Below, piece by piece: positions 1 through 7,247 of a DNA stretch of 64,000 bases (its first letter is position 1; every line of letters starts with the position of its first letter). The notes under the pieces were generated by a model. That model ran no database searches, was not told the DNA's origin, and saw only the letters and a list, made by a program, of their open reading frames with translations. A program made the position numbers and the translations under genes. The DNA is from an uncultured Acidovorax sp. (lineage in GTDB: Bacteria; Pseudomonadota; Gammaproteobacteria; Burkholderiales; Burkholderiaceae_C), in the NCBI GenBank assembly GCA_913774955.1, contig CAJYKV010000015.1, positions 186,001-250,000 on the forward strand, written 5' to 3'.

Positions 1-139
1 CGCCCGAGAGCACCGCGTCGAGCACCTGCAGGCCGCGCCGCAGCGTGCGGCTGCCGGCATCGTCGTCCTGCGCCTGCACTGGCGCGCGGGCCGGATCGTC
101 CACTGGCCGGACGTTTCGATTCGTGGTGCGAGAGGGCAT
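1..139 (-). CDS. IclR-family transcriptional regulator, N-terminal part only
   Basis: An ATG at 139 (minus strand) opens a frame that runs off the left edge; 46 residues are visible. After a polar, poorly conserved head of about 30 residues it reads SRTLRRGLQVLDAVLSG, the usual start of the winged-helix domain of IclR regulators. Only this segment supports the family call; the effector domain is outside the window. The gene diverges from the Bug receptor at 240, with about 100 bp between the starts, so it is the likely local regulator of the 240-4530 operon. That regulatory link is an inference from arrangement. Confidence 0.7.
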   Translation of the reverse strand, partial: MPSRTTNRNVRPVDDPARAPVQAQDDDAGSRTLRRGLQVLDAVLSG

Positions 140-239
140 TGCGAAGAATCCGGGGGTCGATGAAGTCCGTGCGCAGTGTGCCCCAAGGCCGCGCGACGCG
201 GGCCGCGACGGCACCGTGTCGCATCCAGGAGACAAGACC

Positions 240-1283
240 ATGACCGTGATCCACCCGACCCTTCGCCCCTTCACGCGCCGAAGCCTGCCGGCTTTCGCCG
301 CCGCCCTGGGCGCCATCGCCTGCGCGGCCGCCACGGCCCTTGCCGCGCCGCCCGCGCAGGCACAGCCGCAGCCGCAGGCCGCGGGGGCCTGGCCCACCCG
401 GCCCGTGCGCCTCGTCGTCGGCTACGCGGCGGGCGGCGCGACCGACGTCATCGCGCGCATCGTGGCCGTGAAGCTCGGCGAGCGCCTGGGCCAGCCGGTG
501 GTGGTGGACAACCGCGCCGGCGCCAACAGCAACGTCGGCGCCGAGGTGGTGGCCAAGTCGCCGGCGGACGGCTACACGCTCTACGTCTTCACCATCGCCA
601 ACACCATCAACGCCTCGCTGTACGGCCGGCTGGGCTACGACCCGCAGAAGGACTTCGAGCCGATCGGCCTGATCGCCAAGATCCCCAACATCCTGGTGGT
701 GAACAACCAGCTGCCCGTCAAGAGCGTGGCCGATTACATCCGCTTCGCCAGGGAGTCGAAGGACGGCATCACCTTCGCGTCCTCGGGCAGCGGCTCGTCC
801 ATCCACCTGTCGGGCGAGATGTTCAAGATGCAGACGAAGCTCAACATGCTGCACGTGCCCTACAAAGGCAGCGCGCCGGCCGTCACGGACCTGCTGGGCG
901 GACAGGTGCAGTCGATGTTCGACAACACGCCCTCGGCACTGCCGCACGTGCAGGGCGGGCGGCTGCGGGCCATCGCGATCACCAGCGCCCAGCGCTCGCC
1001 GCTGCTGCCCGACGTGCCCACGGTGGCCGAATCGGGTTTCCCGGGCTTCGACGTGCAGTCGTGGTTCGGCCTGGCCGCACCCGCGGGCACGCCCCGGGCC
1101 GTGATCGACCGCGTGAACGCCGAACTGGTCAAGGTACTGAACGCGCCCGACGTGCGCCAGCGCTTCCAGGACCTCGCCGCCACGCCGGAGCCCGGTACGC
1201 CCGAGCAGATGCGCACGTTCACCGCCGCCGAGATCCAGCGCTGGCGCGAGGTGGTCAAGGCTTCCGGCGCCAAGGCCGAGTGA
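240..1283 (+). CDS. Bug/TctC-family periplasmic substrate-binding receptor
   Basis: 347 residues. The start at 240 is preceded by AGGAGAC and gives a signal peptide with a basic head and Ala-rich core ending near AAPPAQAQ. The mature part has the Bug hallmarks: WPTRPVRLVVGYAAGGATDVIAR near the N-terminus, PVVVDNRAGANSNVGAE, the YTLYV segment, HVPYKGSAPAVTDLLGGQ and VQSWFGLAAPAGTP. The family binds small carboxylates in the periplasm. No TctA/TctB membrane genes lie nearby, which is common for Bug receptors in this group. It heads a run with an acyl-CoA ligase, a citryl-CoA lyase homologue and an SDR, so the ligand is probably an organic acid fed into that route (inference). Confidence 0.92.
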   Translation: MTVIHPTLRPFTRRSLPAFAAALGAIACAAATALAAPPAQAQPQPQAAGAWPTRPVRLVVGYAAGGATDVIARIVAVKLGERLGQPVVVDNRAGANSNVGAEVVAKSPADGYTLYVFTIANTINASLYGRLGYDPQKDFEPIGLIAKIPNILVVNNQLPVKSVADYIRFARESKDGITFASSGSGSSIHLSGEMFKMQTKLNMLHVPYKGSAPAVTDLLGGQVQSMFDNTPSALPHVQGGRLRAIAITSAQRSPLLPDVPTVAESGFPGFDVQSWFGLAAPAGTPRAVIDRVNAELVKVLNAPDVRQRFQDLAATPEPGTPEQMRTFTAAEIQRWREVVKASGAKAE

Positions 1284-1349
1284 GCCGCTCTCTTCGCCGT
1301 CTTTCTTGCCGCCTTTCCAGAAGCCCTTTTCGCAGGAGTTCTCCGACCC

Positions 1350-2867
1350 ATGTTCCCGATCGATTTCTTCTGGCGGGCCGCCACGCGCTGGCCCGACCGC
1401 ATCGCCATCGACGCGCCGGAGGGCGCCATCCGCTACGACGCGCTGGCCGCGCGCGTGGCGGCCCTGGCGGCGGCGCTGCTGGCGCGCGACCCGGCGCCGC
1501 AGAGCCGCGTCGGCATCTGCGCGCACAACAGCGCCGACCACATCGTGGCGCTGCTGGCGGTGCTGGCCTGCGGCAAGGTCTGGGTGCCGCTCAATCCCAA
1601 GAGCACGCAGTCCGAGATCCGCCGCATCGTCGATGCGACCGAACCTTCGCTGCTGGTGCTCGACCCGGAATGCGCCCCGCTGCTGGACGGCGCGCCGGGC
1701 GAACGCATCCACACCCACGATGGCGCGGAACACGGCGCCCGTGCCACTCCCACCGTCCAGGCCCTGGCCGAGCGCCATGCCGGCGCGCCGCGCCCGGTGT
1801 TCGACCTGCCGGACAGCGCCACGCAGGCCATCAAGTTCACGGGCGGCACCACGGGCGCGCCCAAGGGCGTGATGCAGCCCTACCGCGCCTGGATGGCCAA
1901 CATCGCCAACCAGATCCATGCCTGGGGCTTCGATGAGCACGAGCGCTACATCGTCGCCGCGCCCATCACGCACGGCACGTCCACCTACCTGCTGCCCATC
2001 CTGGCGCAGGGCGGCTGCCACGTGGTGCTGCAGGGCGCGGGCGCCGAGGCGGTGCGCACGGCGTTCCGCGAGCGCGGCGGCACCGTGTGCTTCATGCCGC
2101 CCACACTGGTGTACATGCTGATGGCGCTGCCGGGTGCGAGCCGCGCGGACTTCCCGCGCCTGCGCCGGCTGATCTACGGCGGCGCCCCCATGCCGCCCGA
2201 GAAGATCCGCGAGGTGCGGGCCTTCTTCGGCCCCGTGCTGGGCACCACCTACGGCCAGACCGAGGCGCCGCAGATCCTCACCGTGATGCGTCCGGAGGAC
2301 TTCGAGGACGAGCGCAACTGGGCCGCCGTGGGCCGCACCACCTGGTTCAGCGACGTGGCCGTCATGGCGCCCGACGGCCGCCTGCTGCCTTCGGGCGAAG
2401 TGGGCGAGGTGGTGGCGCGCGGCGACCTGCTCATGACCGGCTACTGGCGCCTGCCGGAGAAAACCGCCGAAACGCTGGTGGACGGCTGGCTGCACACCGG
2501 CGACCGCGGCCTGATCGACGAGCGGGGCTACCTCTACCTCAAGGACCGCCTCAAGGACCTGGTCATCACCGGCGGCTTCAATGTCTATCCGGTGGACGTG
2601 GAGAACGCCCTGGGCCAGCACCCGGCGGTCCACGAATGCGCCGTCTTCGGCATCCCCGACGACAAGTGGGGCGAGGCGGTGCAGGCCGCCGTGCAGCTGC
2701 GCGCGGGCCATGCCGCCACCGAGGCCGAGCTGATCGCCTTCGTGCGCGAGCGCCTGGGCCCGGTGCAGACGCCCAAGCGCATCCGCTTCCTCGACAGCCT
2801 GCCGCGCTCGCCCGTCGGCAAGGTGCTCAAGAACGCCGTGCGCGAACAGGCGCTCGCCACCCCCTGA
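1350..2867 (+). CDS. AMP-dependent acyl-CoA synthetase/ligase
   Basis: 505 residues, typical of the ANL superfamily. The phosphate-binding loop FTGGTTGAPKG lies at about 163-173, the adenylate motif TTYGQTE near 300, and the hinge segment DRLKDLVITGGFNVYPVDVE leads into the C-terminal domain, where K491 in SPVGKVLK is the expected catalytic lysine. The enzyme would activate a carboxylic acid with ATP and form its CoA thioester. It lies 66 bp after the Bug receptor and just before the citryl-CoA lyase-like gene, which suggests it activates the imported acid. The substrate cannot be read from the sequence. Confidence 0.93.
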   Translation: MFPIDFFWRAATRWPDRIAIDAPEGAIRYDALAARVAALAAALLARDPAPQSRVGICAHNSADHIVALLAVLACGKVWVPLNPKSTQSEIRRIVDATEPSLLVLDPECAPLLDGAPGERIHTHDGAEHGARATPTVQALAERHAGAPRPVFDLPDSATQAIKFTGGTTGAPKGVMQPYRAWMANIANQIHAWGFDEHERYIVAAPITHGTSTYLLPILAQGGCHVVLQGAGAEAVRTAFRERGGTVCFMPPTLVYMLMALPGASRADFPRLRRLIYGGAPMPPEKIREVRAFFGPVLGTTYGQTEAPQILTVMRPEDFEDERNWAAVGRTTWFSDVAVMAPDGRLLPSGEVGEVVARGDLLMTGYWRLPEKTAETLVDGWLHTGDRGLIDERGYLYLKDRLKDLVITGGFNVYPVDVENALGQHPAVHECAVFGIPDDKWGEAVQAAVQLRAGHAATEAELIAFVRERLGPVQTPKRIRFLDSLPRSPVGKVLKNAVREQALATP

Positions 2868-2884
2868 ACCGGAGAACCCATTCC

Positions 2885-3688
2885 ATGACATCCGTCCGCA
2901 ACGACGCCCCCGTCACCCGCCTGTGCACGCACACCCTCACCAGCCTGCACTACCGCGACGCCGACCTGGTCGAGGACCTGATGGGCCAGAAGACCTTCAC
3001 CGAGGTGATGCTGATGCAGATCCTGGGCCGCACGCCGCGCCCGGTGGACCTGCGCATCGCCGACGTGGTGCTCATCGTGCTCATGGAGCACGGCCTCACG
3101 CCCAGCGCCATCGCCACGCGGCTCATCTACATGAGCGCGCCGGAGAACTTGCAGGGTGCGGTCAGTGCCGGCCTGCTGGCCGTGGGCAGCTCCTTCGTGG
3201 GAACCATGGAGAACTGCGCGCGCCTGCTCGACCGCATCATGGCCGCGGAAGATCCCGATGCCGAGGCGCAGGCCATCGCGCGCGACTGCAAGGCGAGCAG
3301 GAGCGCGGTGCCCGGCTTCGGCCACCACCTGCACAAGCCGGTCGATCCGCGCGCCTACAAGCTGCTGGAGCTGGCGCGCGCCGAGCCCGACCTCGCCGGC
3401 CGATACGTCCGGGCCCTGGAGACGCTGTCGAAGGCCGTGGACGCGGTCGCCGGCCGGCCCATCACCATCAACGCCACGGGCGCCGTCGCCGCGCTGCTGG
3501 GCGAGATCGGCGTGCCCACGGGCGTGATGCGCGGCTTCGCCGTCATCTCCCGCGCGGCGGGGCTGGTGGCGCACATCGTGGAGGAACAGCAAAGCCCCTC
3601 GGGCCGCTTCATCTGGGATACGGTCGAGCACGCCATCCCCTACGTGGGCGAGGGCGGCAGGCCTTCGGACGGCGGGGCGCCGGCATGA
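2885..3688 (+). CDS. Citryl-CoA lyase / citrate synthase-family protein
   Basis: 267 residues, shorter than full citrate synthase and close in size to the citryl-CoA lyase subgroup. Conserved elements are LMEHGLTPS with H69, and the PGFGHHLHKPVDPRA block at about 143-157, which carries the second catalytic histidine region and the CoA/substrate Arg (R156). The start ATG has an upstream GGAGAAC. The stop overlaps the next start as ATGA at 3685-3688, so translation is probably coupled. In this setting it may cleave an acyl-CoA made by the preceding ligase to acetyl-CoA or oxaloacetate-like products; the exact substrate is unknown. Confidence 0.8.
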   Translation: MTSVRNDAPVTRLCTHTLTSLHYRDADLVEDLMGQKTFTEVMLMQILGRTPRPVDLRIADVVLIVLMEHGLTPSAIATRLIYMSAPENLQGAVSAGLLAVGSSFVGTMENCARLLDRIMAAEDPDAEAQAIARDCKASRSAVPGFGHHLHKPVDPRAYKLLELARAEPDLAGRYVRALETLSKAVDAVAGRPITINATGAVAALLGEIGVPTGVMRGFAVISRAAGLVAHIVEEQQSPSGRFIWDTVEHAIPYVGEGGRPSDGGAPA

Positions 3689-4530
3689 GCGGGGAAGACA
3701 GCGACCCCGGTGCCGCCCGCCCGCCCGCGCTGCCGCTGGACCTGTCCGGCCGCGTGGTCTTCGTCGCCGGCGGAGGCTCGGCCGGCCCCGGCTGGAGCAT
3801 CGGCCGCGCCGCCTGCCTGACCTATGCCCGCCTGGGCGCCGCCGTCTGCGTGGCCGACCGCGATGCGGCATCGGCGGAGGAGACCACCGCGCTCATCCGG
3901 GCCGAGGGCGGCACGGCCGCCACCTTCGTGGGCGACGTGGCGTCGGAGGCCGACGTGAAGCGCCTTTTCGCCGAGGCCCGCGCGCGCTTCGGCGCCATCG
4001 ACGTGCTGCACCACAACGTGGGCATCGGCAAGACCGGGGGCCCGCTGGAGACGACGGCGGACGACCTCGACCGCATCCATGCCGTGAACGTGCGCAGCCT
4101 GCTGCTGTGCGCGCAGCAGGTGCTGCCGGACATGGTGGAGCGCGGGCGCGGATCGGTCATCGCCATCTCGTCGGTGGCCGGCATGCGCTACGTGGGCTAT
4201 CCGCACCTGGCCTACAGCGTCACCAAGGCCGCGGTGACCCAGTTCACGCGCATGATCGCGCAGCAGTACGCGCCCCACGGCATCCGCGCCAACACCGTGG
4301 TGCCCGGCCTGATCGACACGCCGCGCATCGCCGGCACGGTGGCGAAGATGTTCTCCGGCACCAGCCTGGACGAGGCCCGCGCCGCCCGCGCGCGGCAGGT
4401 GCCCATGGGCCGCATGGGCACGGCCTGGGAAGTGGCGCATGCCTGCGCCTTCCTCGCTTCGGACGCCGCCGCCTACGTCACCGGCACGGAGCTGGTGGTG
4501 GATGGCGGGCTAACGGGGAAGTACGCGTAG
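3685..4530 (+). CDS. Short-chain dehydrogenase/reductase (SDR)
   Basis: 281 residues. The N-terminal dinucleotide fold has a variant glycine motif, GGGSAGPGWSIG, followed by the acidic VADRDA. The catalytic set is HHNVGIG (the NNAG position), ISSVAG (Ser) and YSVTKAA (Tyr and Lys), with the IRANTVVPGLIDT segment and the C-terminal YVTGTELVVDGGL. It starts inside the stop of the citryl-CoA lyase-like gene (ATGA) and is the last gene of the 240-4530 run. It likely oxidises or reduces a hydroxy/keto intermediate of the same pathway with NAD(P). Confidence 0.92.
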   Translation: MSGEDSDPGAARPPALPLDLSGRVVFVAGGGSAGPGWSIGRAACLTYARLGAAVCVADRDAASAEETTALIRAEGGTAATFVGDVASEADVKRLFAEARARFGAIDVLHHNVGIGKTGGPLETTADDLDRIHAVNVRSLLLCAQQVLPDMVERGRGSVIAISSVAGMRYVGYPHLAYSVTKAAVTQFTRMIAQQYAPHGIRANTVVPGLIDTPRIAGTVAKMFSGTSLDEARAARARQVPMGRMGTAWEVAHACAFLASDAAAYVTGTELVVDGGLTGKYA

Positions 4531-4577
4531 AGACCGCATCGTCCATACTGTCGGTCAGCTCGACAGGAGGGACGACG

Positions 4578-5585
4578 ATGCTGGGGTCACACGCGTTGCG
4601 GGCGCAGCTGCCCGCGATGGAGGCAAAGGAGCATGGCGTTTTGCCGATGCAGCAGCTCATGGCGCTCATCGAGGTATCCCGCCAGGGCTATGCCCTGTTC
4701 GACGCCGACGACCGCCTGCACTATGCCAATCCGGCCTTCCGCGCATCGCTGGGCCTGGAGCCGGGCACGTTTCCCTCGTGGGAAGAACTCATGCGCCAGG
4801 GCTACCACTCCTCCACCGGCACGGTGGTCGAGACGGACGATTTCGACGTCTGGCTGCGGTCCGCCAGGGGCCGGCGCGGCAAGCTGCCGTACCGGACCAT
4901 CGAGACGAACCTGAACGATGGGAGATGGGTGCTGACCACGGAAACCACGCTGCCCGGCGGGTGGATGCTGTGTGTCGTGACGGACGTATCGGAACTGGGC
5001 ACCGGGCTGCGCGATCTGCGGCAGGAGCGGGATCGGGCCCTGAAATCCGCCCTCAGCGACGAGCTGACAGGCCTGGGCAACCGCCGCTACGCCATGGACG
5101 CCCTGAACCGGAAGCTGGGGCCCAACAAGGCACAGCAGATGGTCGTCGCCATCCTCGACATCGATCACTTCAAGGCTGTGAACGACCGGTTCGGGCATCC
5201 GGGCGGCGACCTGGTGCTCAGGGACTTCGCGGCCCAGCTCGCCCTGGCGGCCGGCCGGGACGATCTGGCGGGGCGCATCGGCGGAGAGGAATTCCTGCTG
5301 GTGCTGCAGGGCATGGACATGGCGCGGGCCGAGAGCGTGCTGCGCAGGCTGCTGGTGTCGGTGTCCAGCCGTGCACCATTGCCCAGTGCGCCGGATTTCC
5401 ACTACACCTGTTCAGCCGGAGCCGCGCTCGTGCGCCCGGGCGAGATGGCGAGCGAGGTGCTGCGCCGGGCGGACCAGGCGCTCTATCAGGCCAAGCAAGA
5501 GGGCCGCAACCGCGTCGTCCTCTTCCCCGAACCCGCCGGGATGCAGGCCTCAGCAGGGGGCCCGGCACAGGCCGGCGCGGGGTGA
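4578..5585 (+). CDS. PAS-GGDEF diguanylate cyclase (GGEEF type)
   Basis: 335 residues, starting after an AGGAGG. Residues about 25-140 form a PAS-like sensor (GYALFDADDRLHYANPAF). The C-terminal half is a GGDEF domain: DELTGLGNRR, DIDHFKAVNDRFGHPGGD and the signature GGEEF, an active-site version compatible with making cyclic di-GMP from two GTP. The inhibitory RxxD site is not intact: the Arg position nine residues before GGEEF is Gly. Product inhibition may therefore be weak. It is a soluble protein with no membrane segment seen. It follows the SDR but is set off by 47 bp and looks functionally separate. Confidence 0.9.
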   Translation: MLGSHALRAQLPAMEAKEHGVLPMQQLMALIEVSRQGYALFDADDRLHYANPAFRASLGLEPGTFPSWEELMRQGYHSSTGTVVETDDFDVWLRSARGRRGKLPYRTIETNLNDGRWVLTTETTLPGGWMLCVVTDVSELGTGLRDLRQERDRALKSALSDELTGLGNRRYAMDALNRKLGPNKAQQMVVAILDIDHFKAVNDRFGHPGGDLVLRDFAAQLALAAGRDDLAGRIGGEEFLLVLQGMDMARAESVLRRLLVSVSSRAPLPSAPDFHYTCSAGAALVRPGEMASEVLRRADQALYQAKQEGRNRVVLFPEPAGMQASAGGPAQAGAG

Positions 5586-5606
5586 GACGGAACGCGGCCG
5601 CGCCGT

Positions 5607-5948
5607 TCAGCCGCGCCGGCTCTCCGGGTCGCTCGGGCCGTTGCGGTCCGACATCACTTCCGCCGGGGGCTCCAGGTCGCCGCTGTCGCCGCCTTCGGCG
5701 TCCCAGGTGCCGCCCTCGCGGCCGGTCTTGCCGCGCGGATAGCCCATCGTGGTGCCGTCATCGAAGTTCAGCGGCCCGCCTTCGCGCGGATCGTCGAAGG
5801 GCACCGCGGAGATGTCGTTGATGCCGTCGGAGACGTCACGCTCCGCGTTCAGGTGGTCATTGATGTCGTCTCCCTCCGGCAGTTCGGCCGTGGGGTCGTC
5901 GGTGGGGTCGATGCCGGGTTCGTCGTCGAGGGAGGGAGGTGTGCGCAT
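5607..5948 (-). CDS. Small very acidic protein of unknown function
   Basis: 113 residues. The start at 5948 has AAGGAGCC just upstream. The protein is rich in Asp, Glu, Pro and Gly (DDEPGIDPTDDPTAELPEGDD early, then PREGGPLNFDDGTTMGYPRG), has no cysteine or hydrophobic segment and looks largely disordered. I do not recognise a named family. It is convergent with the diguanylate cyclase gene, with 21 bp between the stops. The good ribosome site and host-like GC favour a real gene. Confidence 0.65.
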   Translation of the reverse strand: MRTPPSLDDEPGIDPTDDPTAELPEGDDINDHLNAERDVSDGINDISAVPFDDPREGGPLNFDDGTTMGYPRGKTGREGGTWDAEGGDSGDLEPPAEVMSDRNGPSDPESRRG

Positions 5949-6218
5949 GGAAGGCTCCTTGGATGGGTGCCGGCGGAACGCCAGCCGATGCGTGCAGCTT
6001 CCTCCAGCCGGCATCGCGGGGCAGTGGGCACGCGGCGTGAACGCGGGTAGGAGAGCTGCCATGCCATGGCGTTCCCCTGCGCATCGGCTGCGTGCCGACG
6101 CGATAAGGCATACCAACATTTATCCAGTGATTAACGGAATTTGATATTGAGATTGGAGCCCTGATGTAATCGAATTCATAAAATTGCCAGCCTATACATA
6201 AAATGCATGGCGTAAGCC
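5949..6218. other. Low-GC intergenic stretch ahead of the peptidase/secreted-protein pair
   Basis: No gene is evident. The last 100 bp (about 6110-6215) are AT-rich, unlike the surroundings, with TATACATAAAAT as a possible -10 zone near 6193. A perfect hairpin CATGGC-GTAA-GCCATG at 6206-6221 includes the start codon of the next gene, so it could act as an operator or occlude translation. Confidence 0.45.
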
Positions 6219-6690
6219 ATGACATACGATGTGGCACTGCCGCAGGATGGCCGAAATTACTGGATGCTTCCGCAGAATCCGGAAGAGGGTGGTTATTGCA
6301 GCTATGGCACACCCGGCAATGGCGCCGGCCAATATTGCCATCCCAGCCTGCTGAATTTTCTGTTGGGTGCCGGCCGTCGATGGGCCATGCTGGACCACCG
6401 CAGGTTTGGTGTCGGAAACATCAGCTTGGCGGATGGCGGCGTGTTCAGCCCGCACCGGAGCCACCGCAACGGCTTGCAAGTGGACATACGCCCGCTTCGC
6501 AAGGATGGCCAGCAGGTGCCGGTGGGGTACGGCAGCCCCGACTATGGGTCGCGAAGGAACCGCCAGGTTGATCGAATGTTTCCGCGCCACCGGCATGGTC
6601 GCGCAAGTGTTCTTCAACGACGGACGCATACCCCGAGTGCATCCCATGGCAGGACACGACGATCATCTTCACATCGAGGTGCATGCATGA
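6219..6690 (+). pseudogene. M74/LAS-type murein peptidase-like protein, frameshifted
   Basis: The frame from 6219 (an in-frame stop lies just upstream) covers residues 1-110 and includes SPHRSHRNGLQVDI, the zinc/substrate motif HxxGxxxD of LAS/M74 peptidases (H82, D89). At the GGG run 6546-6548 the reading shifts: dropping one G continues as YGREGTARLI and ends HPMAGHDDHLHIEVHA, the second HxH zinc motif, at 6690. The joined product would be about 156 residues, without a signal peptide. LAS peptidases of the MepA type cut peptide bonds in peptidoglycan. The shift could be a sequencing error, since both halves of the active site are well kept. The end overlaps the next start as ATGA. Small size, no signal and a secreted partner resemble contact-delivered murein toxins (inference). 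Confidence 0.7.
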
Positions 6691-7073
6691 AACGACCCGC
6701 TCAAGAATCACTGCCGTTTGTTTTTCTGATGCTCGTTTTTTCGCACGCACACGCACACGCGCGCTCCGATGAATGGAGGTTCCAGTACAAGCCCCTTGCA
6801 GGCGCATATGAAATGTATTCCGGAGAACTGAGCGAGCCCCGCGCGGCGGGATCATCCGGCGCCAGCCTGTCGATACGGATCGACAAGGAAGCAGCCCGGC
6901 AGATCTTCGCGCAGATGGGGCGCGATGTTCCCAACCTGTGCCCCTCCGAGCCCGGTGAGCGGATGCGCCAGAAGAACGACCTGACCTGCTACCGCAGCCG
7001 GTCCGGCAAGCACAGCTGCTACGTCGGCTTCGATCTGGGCAGCGGCAAAAGCAAGGCCGGGAACATCTGCTGA
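6687..7073 (+). CDS. Small secreted four-cysteine protein, candidate immunity/inhibitor
   Basis: 128 residues. A clear signal peptide (MKRPAQESLPFVFLMLVF followed by an AHAHA cleavage region) sends it to the periplasm. The mature part of about 103 residues has four cysteines (NLCPSE, LTCYRS, HSCYVG and the terminal NIC), which suggests two disulfides. I do not recognise the family. The start overlaps the stop of the murein-peptidase-like gene (ATGA), so the two are coupled. A periplasmic partner encoded right after a leaderless murein hydrolase fits an immunity role, but this is inference from layout only. Confidence 0.7.
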   Translation: MKRPAQESLPFVFLMLVFSHAHAHARSDEWRFQYKPLAGAYEMYSGELSEPRAAGSSGASLSIRIDKEAARQIFAQMGRDVPNLCPSEPGERMRQKNDLTCYRSRSGKHSCYVGFDLGSGKSKAGNIC

Positions 7074-7092
7074 TCGGTTCGGGAGGGCTGCC

Positions 7093-7236
7093 ATGGCGGG
7101 CACCTCGCCTGCCGATGGACGACCGCGTCAGGCCGGGCTGGGCATGGGCCTGCGCGGCGCCGCCGTCTTCGTGGCGGCCATGCTGGCCGGCATGGCGCTG
7201 TTCGAGGTGCTGGAACGCCTGCGCCCGCGCCGCTGA
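7093..7236 (+). CDS. 47-residue single-span membrane protein
   Basis: The start ATG at 7093 is preceded by GGGAGGG. The product has a polar head of about 20 residues, one hydrophobic segment (GAAVFVAAMLAGMALFEVL) and a basic tail ending RLRPRR, so it would be a small inner-membrane protein with the tail probably inside. It follows the secreted four-cysteine protein by 19 bp and may be co-transcribed. No family is recognised. Confidence 0.45.
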   Translation: MAGTSPADGRPRQAGLGMGLRGAAVFVAAMLAGMALFEVLERLRPRR

Positions 7237-7247
7237 TACCGGCGCAG

